A stretch of 64,000 nucleotides of DNA from Cephalotus follicularis (GCA_001972305.1 BDDD01001000.1:62001-126000); one strand, 5' to 3'; shown: positions 32,591 through 44,984, numbered from the stretch's first letter. Numbers and translations are program-made. The notes: generated from the sequence alone by a model not told the origin.

Positions 32591-33984
32591 AATGGATGGT
32601 TAGGATGGCTCGATTAGGATGTCTGGACGCGGATATTCTAGTTAAACTTCCCCTCCATTTTTTTGACAACTTCTATAGGGACCAACCAAATGGTTTATGG
32701 TTTATGGAAATGGAAATGGTTTATGGACATGGAAAATGGCCTATGGTTATGGAAATGGTTTTCAAATGGTTTTGACAGATATGGATCCTATGTGATCCTT
32801 TATAAAAGGTCCCTATCTTTTAAATGGGTATATGGTTATGGGTTATGGCTATCGTATGGATTTACTGATTGTATTGTATGAGACCTAACGAGATAACCCA
32901 TTCATAATCTTCATCTCCGCCATGGGGATTATGAGTGTCAAACCACATCTTATGGAATTAACGGAATATGGATGGTATCGGCTGGGACCATTATGGACAA
33001 GTCGAATGGTATAGGCTGGGACTGTTGTGCACAAGCCAAATGGTAAGGGGTTGGACCATTGAGGACAAGCCCTATGGTATGGACGGTGTGGTTAGTGTTA
33101 CCTCGACCTCACATGTCTACGACAAGGAGTGTATGTAGATAGTGGGATGGACCTTATGGATTGTTTGACACATGGTATGGTTATGGATTGTTATGGATTG
33201 TCTGCAGGCCTATGGCCTTTGATGTGATATTAGGACTAGCTAAGTATATAACCACTTAGGGACGGTTGGTATACTGAAGCTGTTCGCAATTATCATTCAT
33301 ACATATGACATGCCATACATAATGTTATATCTGTTGCATCACATGGTATATTGTTATGTTTTTCATCGCATGGCATATTGTATAGCCTTTCGCTATACGG
33401 ACGATACAGTTATGGATGGTATGACTACAGATGATATGGTTAAAGATCGTATTGTTACGGATCAAATGGTTATGGAATGGTCACGGAACGGTTATGCAAT
33501 GGTTATGGAATGGATACGATATGGTTACGGATCGTATCGTTATGGATCGTAATGGCCCGGATTGTGATGGTGTATGGATATTGATGGTGGCCTTAGCTAG
33601 AGAGACCAATGTTAGAGAATGTCCCTCTTCTCTTCCCTGTTCTACTTACGAATGCTACTCTAGTCTGCAAGTAGAATGAAGACCTTTGCCTAGGACGCCA
33701 AGAGCGCCTAGTCTTTTACCTCGGCAAGGAAGGCCGAGAAGAGCTTACATATGCTTCGAAAGGATTTTGGAATGATATGGACATTGAATGATAATGGAAT
33801 TGTATTGAAATCGTATGGATACGATTAGTGAATGGTACCTATGGAAAATGGCATGTTTCTAAATGTTAGTTTTCATAGCATGGTTTATATTGATTGTCAT
33901 ACATACATCTCTCATATTGTACACATATCTGTTGCACTGTTATATATTACTGGCATATGTATATCCTACACAACCTTTGGGTTG

Positions 33985-34016
33985 CTGACCCATTGCACTG
34001 TAATGTAATGGGTCAG
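33985..34016 (+). other. LTR hairpin, CTGACCCATT/AATGGGTCAG, LTR Y
   Basis: Perfect 10-bp stem with a 12-base loop, followed by three CAGGT-like words. It is the longest stem of the set and relates to those of LTR A and LTR C. Confidence 0.6.
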
Positions 34017-34550
34017 GTTCAGGTCCAGGTGACGCGCAGCAGTGACGAGCCAGGTTAAACTGCATAGTAAGGAATTGAATCTCCTCCGACCTACCTTGTA
34101 TAAATGTGGTTAATGTAAATGAACATATGTTATATAAGAGACACATTTTATTTCTGTATTTTACCTGCTGGCTTGTGGCAGTGCTAGATTTTTATGAGTG
34201 TTGATGTGAAGGACATGGATGGTTCCATATATTGTGATATATTGCTGAATTCCTCCTATGGGAGTGTGGTTGTTGAGGGCTGACCCCATATATGAAATGT
34301 GTTTTTCTTTACAGGGGGTTTAGTCTGATAAACGAATACTTCATGCCAAAACTTTGGGAGACTTTAAGAGTTAGTTTTTATTTGATTTGATTATTCCGCT
34401 GATGTAATACGACTTGATTTAAGGCTTTATATATATACAGCACTTTTGGAGTATGATTTATATATGATATGAATGGATGGATTGAACGAAAGGTATCTCA
34501 CACGTCAGATCGTGGGGGTTTACTCTCGTGGTTTAGGGCATGATAATTAC

Positions 34551-36236
34551 TATGTGCAAACTTTATTTGTAAAGGTAGTCTATATATGTTTCATTGTATT
34601 TATGAAGTTGTTTATTAATCTGCTTACATATATGGAGCCTTGTCATAAAGGGTTGCATGTCAAGCCGAGGGTTATGAGATTGACTCCCTTATCGCCTATG
34701 AATAAATTGTTCCAAGTCATAGGTTCGCTTCTTAGGCATTAGTGAAACAGATAGACTTGCTATATTGTGCTCGCTCGAGTGGGGGTGGATGATCTCATTA
34801 CCACCTGGGTGAAATCCCTAGAGCTAATATGGGGTGCATGCTTGGAGCACGTACACTGAACATGACCCATTATAGGAACACTACTTGGATAGTCACATAT
34901 CTAGTGTCAGTAGTAAATCCTATATGTTATAGTAGAGTACAGTCTTGAATGACTTGCAGAACCTGAGAGGATCTGCGTATTTCCTTAGACCTGAGCAGCT
35001 GCTGTACATTGTGTAGAGACTTCCTTGCTTTGATCTCCACCTTACCCAGTTCTTTCGGGGAGCTGGAAAATCGGTGGTCTTTGGGTCTTGAGGATCTATA
35101 TGGATGTAGGAGAGTACTCAACATGGAATCATCACACCCAATGTGAGGGTGATCGGCTCAAAAGTATCTGTATCCATTACGAGCTTGTAAATACCTGGCC
35201 AAGTGTAGGTGGACTTGAAACAAGGTTTCCAGAAAGGTCTACCAATTGTCATATTGGGATTACGGATTAATTAGAATTATGACATTACTAGGGTTGACAC
35301 ATATCCTTACCCTAAGTCATAGTCAGAGCCAAGATAATGATGAAGGAAATAGTGACATCTACTATAGTCAGGACATTGTTCTGGATTGTTGGTAAATGGA
35401 CGTAATACGTGGAAGTCAATTCCACACCCAGAAAAATGTGAGATGTGGATCTAGGTTCATTTTGATGGTCGGGTGACTAATTGAAATGAGTATATGGAAT
35501 CCTGAAAGAATTCCAGACACTTATCGTCTTTACCATATTTCAATCCGGACAATCAGGCCCAGCCTGATTTTCGGACAAGTAACATATGCAAGGCATGTGT
35601 CACTTCATGGAGGAAAGCTTCTTGGATAAGCTACTTTGTTTCATACTCTTTTGCAATGCACATGGTAAGTTCCTATGGTAACACTTGTCAAGCATATGAA
35701 GGTAGTGATTAAACAAAGATTAAATGAGATATTTTTGTGTAAGTAATGATGGCTTGGCACATGGAATTTTGCGTGACACCTTGGGGAGGTGGGATCCGAA
35801 ATTTATGATCATCACACATGATCTCCCTCACAGATAACTCTATTCTTCAATTCATCTCATGGCTTGGTAAGGCATAGCAAGTTTTGGTCTTTTTGGACAA
35901 ACTAACGGGTGAAGAAGAAAAACCAAGAGAGAAAAAGTTTAGAACTTTTGTGAGAGATCTTCTCTAATCTCCTTCTTTCTATTGATCAATATTGGTGGTG
36001 CTAGTCTTTGTCTTGAAGGTTAGCACTTCTTGTTTTGATATTAGTTTAAATTAGAGTGTTTTGAGCGGGAGTGAATTGTGCATTTGAAGAAAGGAGCTCA
36101 CGGATTCAAGGAGGATTTTCTTGTTGATTCAACTTTGACAAAGTGTAGAGGGATCTTGAAGGAAGGAGTCTTCATTCTAAGGTGATGATTCTCCCCTCTT
36201 TCTTTCATTGGCCGAACTCTTACATGCTTTTCATGC
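34551..36236 (+). repeat. 5' LTR of element D, piece 2
   Basis: Continues piece 1 after the second ATTAC and matches 52491-54176 of the 3' LTR throughout. It ends in the target duplication CATGC of solo LTR S. Confidence 0.92.
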
Positions 36237-36584
36237 TGTAACACCCCCGATTCGGAACCGAGATCACTCCCGTTTCGGGATCGGTGTGTCACACAAACTG
36301 AACTAAAACATATCAAGATCTTAATCTTTAATCATCATCAATACGTGGTGGATCTAAAAGCCTGTAAACATGTATCATCATGAAACATAAACTGAATCTA
36401 AAACATAATCTGAAAACTTTGTCATAAATCAAAAATCACAATACTAGGTCTATACACGACCATAACACTACTAAAAACATAACCAGATCAAACTCCTAGA
36501 TGATCCTCTGACAAAGGGTAACTCTCTCATCACACTTGCCCATGCTGTCCCTGTAAACCTGCCGCATGGAAAACAAAAACGCGG

Positions 36585-36599
36585 CTGAGCAAACCTCAG
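36585..36599 (-). other. LTR hairpin, CTGAG/CTCAG, LTR S
   Basis: Five-base stem with loop CAAAC on the plus strand, the reverse complement of the LTR W stem-loop. Confidence 0.5.
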
Positions 36600-36639
36600 T
36601 ACGGCTATAGAATCATAAAACAATTTATGAAACAAATCA

Positions 36640-36850
36640 AATTACGAAACAACATAAATATGAATCAAAACAGATACGAATCAGAACAGAACGATTACGA
36701 AACAAAACAAAACAGTTACGAAACAAAACAGAACGAAACCAAAACTGTATCCGAAATAAAACAGTTTACCAAAACGAAACAGTATCTGAAACAAACAGAT
36801 TTCGGAACAAAACCAAATGAACAGTAAACGATAACGATAACGATAAAAGC
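36640..36850. repeat. Degenerate GAAACAAAACAG repeat, LTR S
   Basis: Loose tandem of words such as TACGAAACAAAACAG, repeated about every 15-20 bp, with an ACGATA triplet run at the end (36827-36845). Probably from slippage. Confidence 0.6.
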
Positions 36851-37340
36851 GGTAAGATTTCAAAGTTAACTCAAAACAGAAATCTTAAGCAATAAATCAG
36901 TTTAAACTTACTTTGCAATTGCCCTCGGCAAAATATATAAAACAAGTCCATAACTTGAAACCGTAAAGTGTACCTTTTCAAAACAACAGATCTTAACTTT
37001 CAAAACATACACGAAAAATTTCAAAACATACGGGAGAGAGAGAAAAATACAAGTTTTTAACACAATTGGGTTTTTCTTTTGTAAAAATGCTCAAAATGGG
37101 TTTTTAACACAAAAATAAAAAAGCCAAAAATTATTTTATCAAATCATGGACATAATATCAAAACCCACTAGGCTAAGGCCAAAACCCGCTTAGCCAAGCC
37201 AAAAGCAAAACAAACCGAAAAACGGGCAGTCCACAAACCGAAAAACAATCGGCAGCCCACATAAAACATATCGAAAAGCCCATACAAAACATATCGAAAA
37301 GGCCCAAAAATCTATACGGAAAACGGGATATTACACATGC

Positions 37341-37513
37341 TATTGTTTAGTTGGTGCCTTAATTAGAGATCCTTGGAGGTTGATACATGTTTATGAGTTT
37401 AGGTCTTGTGACTTATTCCCAAGGGTTGAAATACTTTGACATAAAAATCAAAGTTAGTCATTCTTAGTACCTAAACCCTAAAATGTGCCTTCAACCTATT
37501 CTTGCTTATAACA
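37341..37513 (+). repeat. 5' LTR of element D, piece 3
   Basis: Completes the LTR to CTTATAACA, matching the 3' LTR end CTTTTAACA at 54351. Confidence 0.9.
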
Positions 37514-39619
37514 AGTTGTATCAAAGAGTACTAATTAAGCTCAATTGAACTTGAATGTTAATGTTTGGTGCCTTGTTAATGTGATTGTTGATGGTGGCAA
37601 AAATTATGTAGAACTCCAATCTTAAAAATGTTGAATTAAAATTATTACAATTAGATCGTGAGCTTTTATTAGGTGAGACCTTGGATTGGACTTGTGTAAT
37701 TGACTGAATAGAGGAGTGTTTGTAATCCAAAGACATTGTACTGTGATTGATTGAGTTGCTTCTTGCATTCAAATAATGTATGGCACAGTTTAGGATTATA
37801 GAAAGTACCTCAAGAAGTCAATAAACGAGGTTTTAGATATTATATTTTTCTGCTGGAAATATAAGTGTGTGCAATTATTTTTGTGTAGATTCTTTGTACA
37901 ATTTAGTTTGTATAGAATTTCTTCATAGTTATATACGTAGTAAATTTAGACAGTTGACTATAAATTTGGTCTAAGATTACTGATTGGTTACTGGGAGTTT
38001 ACTGTGCAGTTTTTAGTCAGTTATCTTGCACAATATTATTAGTTTTCTGCAGAAATTCCAACAAGTTTCCTGCGACCTTCCTGCTGAGTTTTCTGGAAAT
38101 GTTTTGCCCAGTTTTCTGGCAGTTAGTCTGTATGGATGGGACAAGTATACACTGTTCGTTCTAGGCTGAAATTTTTAGCATCTATGCACGGAGTTCATTT
38201 CTAAAGTACACGTTATATAAAAATAATAGTATTACTTTATATTGAATATTTTTCAACGTGTACAAATAAATTTTGAATTTGATTTTTCGTTATACCAATT
38301 ATTAAAAGTTGAGAACTAAAAGTTTATGGACACTGGATTTTAATTAATTTAGTGGGAGTTTTACATGGTTATTGTCTACTAATTAATTTAATTGCATAAG
38401 AGACTGAATATTAATATTCTTTGTGTTCATTTAATTTAATATATTAGATGTATTATTTTAAATGTCTTATGCATGATGGTAGGCATTGGGACTTGACCTA
38501 CCTTTCGGTTTCTGTGTGGATGTTTAATTTATTTTATTATCTTGCACTTCATTTGATCTGTAATATGGTTGCCTGCGCGCCCCATAATTCTTAATCTTTA
38601 TAAATTCTAAAATAGAATTCTCTTCTCCATCTCTTTGTATCCTTTTCTTTTAATTATTGTATGTAATGGAAAGAGGCATGACAAAGTATGTTCAAGAGGG
38701 AGGTACAAGAAGTTACAAAACAAGTGAAGACTCTGTATGCTGGAAGCATTTTGTAATAAAGTAGAATTAAATAGCTCACATAGGAGACCGGGTTATAACA
38801 TTGACTCATGTGATTCACCCATAGTTTAAGTCCCTAGCCTAGCCATTTTTCTTTAATGTTGGACATTAGGAGCATGAGATGGATGGTGCAAACACGTCAA
38901 GCATGTTAAGCCGTAATTAATTTGAATTGGATAATTGTAACCAATTGATTAATCGATGGCATGGTAATATAAAACTTGAGACCACAAATACCTAAAATAT
39001 GAAAATAATAAGTCTTAATGCCAAGGACAAAAGATAGTGACCTGACGTGGGCCTTCCATAGTTCTCATTGAATGGCATGGGTATACTATAGGCTATATGC
39101 TAAAGCTGAGGTACTACATTATGTCTATAGATATGTCAACCTCAGTGCGAGGCACTGAAAGGAAATAGCTCTTGTTTTGGCATTTGGAACACCTAAAGGT
39201 GCGGGTGTTTCAAAGCGGGCTAATTTCTTTGAGGATAATGGGTAGTGGCTTATACTGGCTCTAATAGTTTATCGAGCATCAACCGAGGCTATACTGAGCT
39301 GGTAAGCCGAATCTAATGATTAGATCTTACATAGCAAGGGTGAGATCCTATGCAATGTAAATTGGCAAGAGTGCCTACCTTTTTTTGGATATTATTGACT
39401 ACATGCTAAAGTTGAGGTCGTAGTATGCTAAAACAGATTCTAATCTCCACTAGGAGTGAGATCGCCTGAATTCCACATGGAGGTGTGGGATATGATTAGA
39501 ATAGTGGGAGTACAAACCATAAATGCTAAAGATCTAGTAATTTTGAAGTAACATAAATATAAGAATGTCTACTTATTTACTTTCTTGTCTTCTCTTTAGG
39601 TTGCAATCATTCTGTCAGC
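37514..39619 (+). other. Primer-binding site and long leader, element D
   Basis: TTGTATCAAAGAG at 37516-37528, just inside the LTR, is a weak match to the initiator-methionine tRNA end and the likely primer site. The 2.1 kb between it and gag has no coding frame. Long leaders of this size are known in the Angela/BARE group. The later part repeats words such as TGCTAAAG and GAGGT but no other feature was recognised. Confidence 0.65.
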
Positions 39620-40460
39620 ATGGCCGTAAGTGCTGCAATTGGCCGTATTTTAGAAACAAATAAGCTAATGGGGCAGAACTTTCTTGATTGGCAGTGCAAC
39701 TTGCACTTGGTTCTCACCAGTATGAAGCTATCATACGTGATGAATGAGACCGCCCTGGATTTAGGCATCAATCCGACAGCAGAACACAAAGCCAAAGTGG
39801 CTAAGTGGCTCGATGATGATGAGCAAGCTCGCTGTCTTGCGATCGCTGGCATGGTGCCAGAGATGCAAAGGCAGCATGAGCGTATGGAGTCTCTTAGTGC
39901 TATACTTCTCCATCTGCAGGAGTTGCATGGTGCACAATTGAGGACTGTGAGATTCGGCTTATGACGTTGACTCTTCTGGTCAAAGATGTCCGAGGGAACT
40001 TTGGTCCAAGTACATGGACTGAAGATGATAGATTTGATTGAGCAACTAACTCAGTTAGATCTAGTCATGGATAATGATTACAACATAGATCTCATTCTCT
40101 CTTCCCTTCCATGGACATTTGCGCAGTTCATTTCGAACTTCCACATGAACAAAGTGGATTGTTCGTTACTGGAGCTCTTAGAGATTCTTCGTACTGCCGA
40201 GGCTGATTTTGACCATGGGAAGGAAAAATCGGCTGTGATGCTACTTCCTTCTTCTTCAGGGACAGCCCCTAAGAGGGGTTCATCCCATGTTGTTGGAAAG
40301 GCCAAAAAGAAGAAGAAGAAAGTGAAAAGGCCGAAGTCACTAGGAGTGACCAAGGATGCGAATAAATTCAAGAAATAGGAGCTCCTGAAGCTTGCTGAAG
40401 AGAAAGCCTGTTTCCACTGTGGAAAACCAGGTCATTGGAAGAGGGACTGTCGTACTTACC
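39620..40460 (+). pseudogene. gag, element D
   Basis: Gag opens at 39620 (MAVSAAIGRILETNKLMGQN, then FLDWQCNLHLVL). It breaks by frameshift near 39960 and continues from 39986 (MSEGTLVQVHGLKMIDLIEQ, SLPWTFAQFISNFHMNK). A Lys-rich run near 40300-40375 leads, past a stop at 40376, to one CCHC knuckle (CFHCGKPGHWKRDC, about 40408-40449). The length and layout agree with copia Gag. Confidence 0.9.
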
Positions 40461-40499
40461 TTGCTTCCATTGCTTCTACCTCGGGGTCAAGTATGTTTA

Positions 40500-41701
40500 T
40501 AATATAACTTAATCTAGCGTGCAAAGTTAGTTCTACTTGGGTGTTAGACAGCGGTTGTGGTACTAATATTTGTAATTCTTTGCAGGGTCTAAGAAACGTT
40601 TGGCAGCTAAGAGCTGAAAAAGCTGTGGATCTATGGTTGGGAGATGGATCGAGGATCATCACCGCAGCTGTGGGTGTTTTTGATTTATTATTGCCTAGTG
40701 GTTTTGTATTAAACTTGAATCCTTGTTATTTTGTGCAAAACTTGATTCGGAATATTATTAGTGTATCATATGTATGTAATATGGGCTTAGAGCTCGTTTT
40801 TAATACTAATGGTTGTTCACTATTGTCATTTGAAAAAGTTTTGCTTTGTGCTGGATACATAGACAATGGTCTATATGCTTTAAATACTAATCAATCACTA
40901 GCATTATCAATACATCAAGGTAGTGGTACTAAAAGACAAAGAGAGGAAAATGATGTTAATAAATCATTTGCTTGGCACTGTAATTAGGTCATCCTAGTGA
41001 AGCCAGGTTGTCACAATTTTTTAAGGATGGTCTATTAGACATCCAGGATTTGGAATCCTTGAAAAACATGTGAAGCTTGCCTACTTGGAAAAATGACGAA
41101 GTCTCCCTTCTCTGGTAAAGGAGAAAGGGCAGTGGACATACTGGGTCTTGTCCACACTGACGTATGCGGACCGATTTCTGTCAGTACGCAAGGAGGATAC
41201 CTTTACTTCATAACCTTTACTGACGATTTATCTTGGTATGGGTACGTGTTTGTCATGAAACACAAGTCTGATTCTTTTGAGGGATTCATGGAATTCAGAC
41301 TAGAGGTAGAGAAACAAATAGGGAAACCCATCAAAACACTTAGGTCAGACCGAGGTGTGGAATACCTGTCAAACAAATTTCGAAATTATCTAAGAGATAA
41401 TGGAATTATCTCTCAGTGGACACCTCTCGGAAAACCACAGCACAATGGTGTGTCCGAACAAAGGAATAGGACTTTGGTGAACATTGTCCAGTCCATGATG
41501 TCTTTTACGGACCTTCCTATCTCTTTTTGGGGTTACACGCTTGAGACAGCGGCATACATCCTGAACCAGATTCCGTCAAAATCCATTCCTTCCACACCTT
41601 ACGAAGTGTATACAGGAAGGAAACCCATCCTAAACCACTTAAAGGTTTGGGGTTGTCCAGCTTACGTGAGAAGGATGGAACCTTCTAAGCTGGAGGCATG
41701 A
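40500..41701 (+). pseudogene. protease and integrase, element D
   Basis: The protease has VLDSGCGTN with its aspartate codon at 40547-40549, so the active-site motif is kept. The integrase HHCC module (40975-41092) is damaged by a stop after CN at 40985 and another near 41072. The core is open from 41093 to 41701, with the DDE residues at 41159 (HTDVCGP), 41348 (RSDRGVEY) and 41456 (NGVSEQRNR). CPAYVRRMEPSKLEA closes the core and a stop at 41699 follows. Confidence 0.92.
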
Positions 41702-43201
41702 TCGGATCGTTGCCGGTTTCTGGGGTATTCCAAGGAAACAATGGGATACATTTTCTACCACCCCAATGAGCACAAATTCTTTGTAGCTCGCAAAGTTGTA
41801 TTCTTAGAGAAGGAATACATTCTCAGTAGAAGCAGTGGGAGTAAAGTGGAACTCAAGGAGTTTCCATATGGAGAAACACCACAGGATCATGAGGACTTAG
41901 AGGTTGGAACCTCTATAGACACAACTGGGGTAAGATCCTAGTATGAGATTGGATCTTATTCAGGCACTCCTCAATTGAGGAAATCAGGTAGGGTTTCTAC
42001 AATACATGAGAGTTATGGTTTTCTCGTTGATGGCACTGATGAACCTAACATCATCAAGGATGATGAGCCTGCCAGTTATCAAGAAGCAGTACAAGGCACT
42101 AATTCTGAGGCATGGCTTAAAGCCATGAAATCTGAAATGGATTCCGTGCACGCCAACCAAGTTTGGAACTTGGTCGAAGCTCCCAATGGCATAGTGCCTA
42201 TTGGTTGCAAATGGATCTTCAAGAAGAATATTGGCGCCGATGGAAAGATAGAGACATACAAAGCAAGGTTGGTTGTGAAAGGGTATAGACAATGACATGG
42301 AGTCGACTATGCCAAAACTTTCTCACCAGTTGCTATGCTCAAATCTATTCAGATTTTGCTTGCTATTGCCTCTCATTATGATTATGAGATATGGAAAATA
42401 GATGTCAAGACGGTATTTCTGAATGGTAGTCTTTAAGAGGACATTTACATGTCCTAACCCGAGAGGTTTACATCCAAAGGAACTTCACACTTAGTGTGTA
42501 AGTTCCAAAGATCGATCTATGGTCTTAAGTAAGCGTCTCGTAGCTGGAACATCCATTTTGATGAATCTATACAAACATTTGGCTTCATTAAAAATGTAGA
42601 TGAGCCATGAACCCTGTATCACTTTCTTGGTGCTATATGTGGATGACATCCTACTCATTGGGAATGATGTAGGGATGTTGCAATCCGTGAAAGTATGGCT
42701 TGCCAAGAATTTCTACATGAAAGATTTGGGAGAAGCGTCCTATATACTGTATATTAAGATCTTCAGGGACAGATCTAAAAGGAAGCTTGGTCTTTCACAA
42801 AGTCGGTACATCAGCAAAGTGCTGAAGTGATATAGAATGGAGAATTCCAAAAGTGACCTACTTCCAATTGGTCATGGAATTCATCTCTCCAAGAAGATGT
42901 CACTGCAGACATCTAAGGAGAGGCATGTCATGAGTCGGATTCCTTATGCTTCAGGATTTGGATCGATCATATATTCCATGCTATGAACTCGGCGTGATGT
43001 TGCATTTGCCTTAGGACAGGTAAGTCGATTTCAGTCTGATCCCAGTGAGAAACACTGGGAAGTAGTCAAGACAATCTTGAAGTACCTTAGAAAAACTCAA
43101 TATTTATTCTTGATCTATGAAGGAGACAATAAGTTGAGATTGAAGGGCTTCACAAACTCCAATTTCAACAGTGATTCGGATGATCAAAAATCTGTTTTGG
43201 G
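41702..43201 (+). pseudogene. reverse transcriptase and start of RNase H, element D
   Basis: Linker (41741-41941), then reverse transcriptase from 41975: EPASYQEAVQGTNSEAWLKA, CKWIFKKN, YKARLVVKGYRQ. Stops occur at 42293, 42434, 42456, 42528, 42607 and 42828. The active-site YVDD lies in VLYVDDILLIGND near 42629-42667. RNase H begins near 43130 (LKGFTNSNFNSDSDDQKSV) and is cut at 43206 by element E, resuming at 51972. Confidence 0.92.
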
Positions 43202-43560
43202 GTATGTGTCACACCCCATTTCACCGATAACATAGGTCAAGGCCAATAACATAATTATTCAGCTTATGCAAATACGATAAAATTTAAAACTTCAAATTCC
43301 AACAACATCTGCGGAAGCATTTTACGATAAGCCGAAAACTAAACATAACCATGCGACCCATACCACATGATTTCAACAATTAACATCCCTTAACAAAGTC
43401 AACTACCCTCAAACGGAGCGTGATCAAAGTTAATACAAAATACATTATCATCAATTGCAACAATCCCTTGTTCAGAAAGATAAAACATAAAAGAAGAACA
43501 GTTTAGTCTCCTCTTCAAGTCTCCCCATCAACACTGCATCAATCTGCAATAGTAGGGGGG

Positions 43561-43585
43561 TTAGCCTTTGTCCTCACTCGGCTAA
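43561..43585 (-). other. LTR hairpin, TTAGCC/GGCTAA, E 3' LTR
   Basis: Same stem as LTR Z and X on the opposite strand, with the loop reading the same once reversed. The sister copy in the 5' LTR is at 50064-50088. Confidence 0.6.
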
Positions 43586-44684
43586 ATCATAAGTGCAATT
43601 TAGGGTCAATGATAATGAATGTCATGAAATGAATGCATTCATGATGCAATACATAGTATACTACAATACATATATACGTATGTATATATAGCTATGACAA
43701 TAAGTGCATCTATGCCAAGTGGCTACAACCATCAATCCATCAATCATGTCTCAAAAGACCAATCCAATCAATCCAGTCAATCCGCTGTTTCTTCCACAAA
43801 GGTCAAGCAAACAGTGTTTGTGGGTGTCCCTAGCCATCTCTTGGCCCTTAGGCGCACAAACCCGCCCCTAGCCCTCAATGACACCTCCGTTACGGGACTA
43901 GCGCAGCATCAATCCAATTGGTGTGGGTGTCCCTAGCCATCTCCTGGCACCTAGGCGCACAAACCTGCCCCTAGTCCTCAATGACACCTCCGTCACGGGA
44001 CTGGCGCAGCATCAATCCAATCACAAACATCAATCATCAATCCAAAATCAAATCGTTTCCAAGTAGTTTGTAGGTTATAAAATACTGGAAATATTACATT
44101 TATTCAAAATGTAAATCACCTTTGAAACCATGTTTCAATCCGTCGAAAACGTACATTTCCATATAAAATAATGATTTGCATAAAATCATCTACACATTTC
44201 TAAAATGAACAAAAACACTTTAGAATCAATCATCAATTCATTACATCGCATGCATTTCATCTATGGACATTATTATGATTGAACTTAAACCACAATTATA
44301 ACATTTCCCCTACCTTTGAATTCCAAGTTAGGAATTGTAACCCACCTCTTTAAGTCCCAATTCGAGGTTTTTGAGCTCCCAAAATTCGTCAAGCAGCTCC
44401 CACGAAGTCGGTTCTTGCCACTGGTTTGAGCTCCCCAAAACACAGCCCAACTTCTCTCTCTTCCTCTCCTTCTCCCTTACAAACTTTCTACCTCTTTTCT
44501 CTCTTTCCTCTGTGATTTTCTCTTTTTTGTCTCAGTGAAATGGTGAACATTGGAGTGGAAAATGTGTGTTTTTTATGGAGAGAACATCTCTCTCTCTCTC
44601 CTGCCCGCATAAACCCAAAAACACTCCCCTTTCTATCACGCCAGGCCTGGCAGCATGTTATGTTGTCTGACTCCTGGCAGTCGA

Positions 44685-44811
44685 CTGCCCCAACTTGGCA
44701 GTCGGATGTCTCTGCCGACAATTTTCAGCTGGCTGTTCCTCACAGCAGCTGCCTGGTTCCTTCCCTTAGGGTCCAATTGACTGCGTCCTCATGGCAGTCA
44801 GCTGCCCGCCT
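44685..44811 (-). repeat. Second palindrome group, E 3' LTR
   Basis: Six degenerate sites (CAGTCGACTG, CAGTCGGATG, CAGCTGGCTG, CAGCAGCTGC, CAATTGACTG, CAGTCAGCTG) in the same places as 51696-51822 of the other LTR. Several sites differ between the two LTRs. Confidence 0.8.
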
Positions 44812-44948
44812 GTTTTCAACATACCAACACATCTTTTCTTGCAACTTTTTGACACACAAAAGAGGGAAATCATGGTTCTCATTAATTCAAAGCGTAAATT
44901 ACATTAGAAATACAATATCACACTTTAATGAAAATCCCGGGCATTACA

Positions 44949-44965
44949 TCCACCCCTCATTCAAG
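44949..44965 (-). other. Polypurine tract, element E
   Basis: Minus-strand TTGAATGAGGGGTGGA abuts the LTR start TGTAATGCCCGGG. Confidence 0.75.
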
Positions 44966-44984
44966 GAATTTCGTCCTCGAAATT

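Larger units (their letters stand above)
28389..34545 (+). repeat. LTR Y: solo LTR inserted in D's 5' LTR
   Basis: LTR-only insertion, starting TGCAATGCTCC and ending GGGCATGATA, with the direct repeat ATTAC at both sides (28384-28388 and 34546-34550). The empty site is visible in D's 3' LTR. Removing LTR X (29426-31981) leaves about 3.6 kb. It carries no coding domain or primer site. Its sections resemble LTR Z (28660-29000) and LTR A (32400-34200, sharing CTAAGGCCT, TCTGGACGCGGATAT and the hairpin). It reads as a solo LTR left by LTR-LTR recombination. Confidence 0.82.
36237..37335 (-). repeat. LTR S: solo LTR with CATGC target duplication
   Basis: On the plus strand TGTAACACCCCCGAT...GGGATATTACA, 1099 bp, flanked on both sides by CATGC (36232-36236 and 37336-37340); the uninterrupted site is seen once in D's 3' LTR. 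The minus orientation was chosen from the hairpin at 36585-36599 and the neighbouring CCATGCGGCAGG-like words, which LTR W carries in the plus direction. It contains no palindrome cluster but a degenerate GAAACAAAACAGAACGA-type repeat. Confidence 0.93.
43207..44948 (-). repeat. 3' LTR of element E (shortened)
   Basis: 1742 bp, TGTCACACCCC...CCCGGGCATTACA on the plus strand. Compared with the 5' LTR it lacks one block of about 500 bp (after 44245), which holds the main palindrome cluster; the rest matches closely. It contains a duplicated 90-bp segment (GTGGGTGTCCCTAGCCATCT type) at 43818 and 43921 and the hairpin at 43561-43585. Confidence 0.93.

Noticed and set aside
32512-32881. Open frames rich in Trp, Met, Phe and Gly
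   Set aside because: They are translations of the 23-bp tandem repeat and the ATGG-rich section of LTR Y.
36627-36863. Lys/Gln/Asn-rich open frame and its Phe/Tyr-rich reverse
   Set aside because: Both are by-products of the degenerate GAAACAAAACAG repeat in LTR S.
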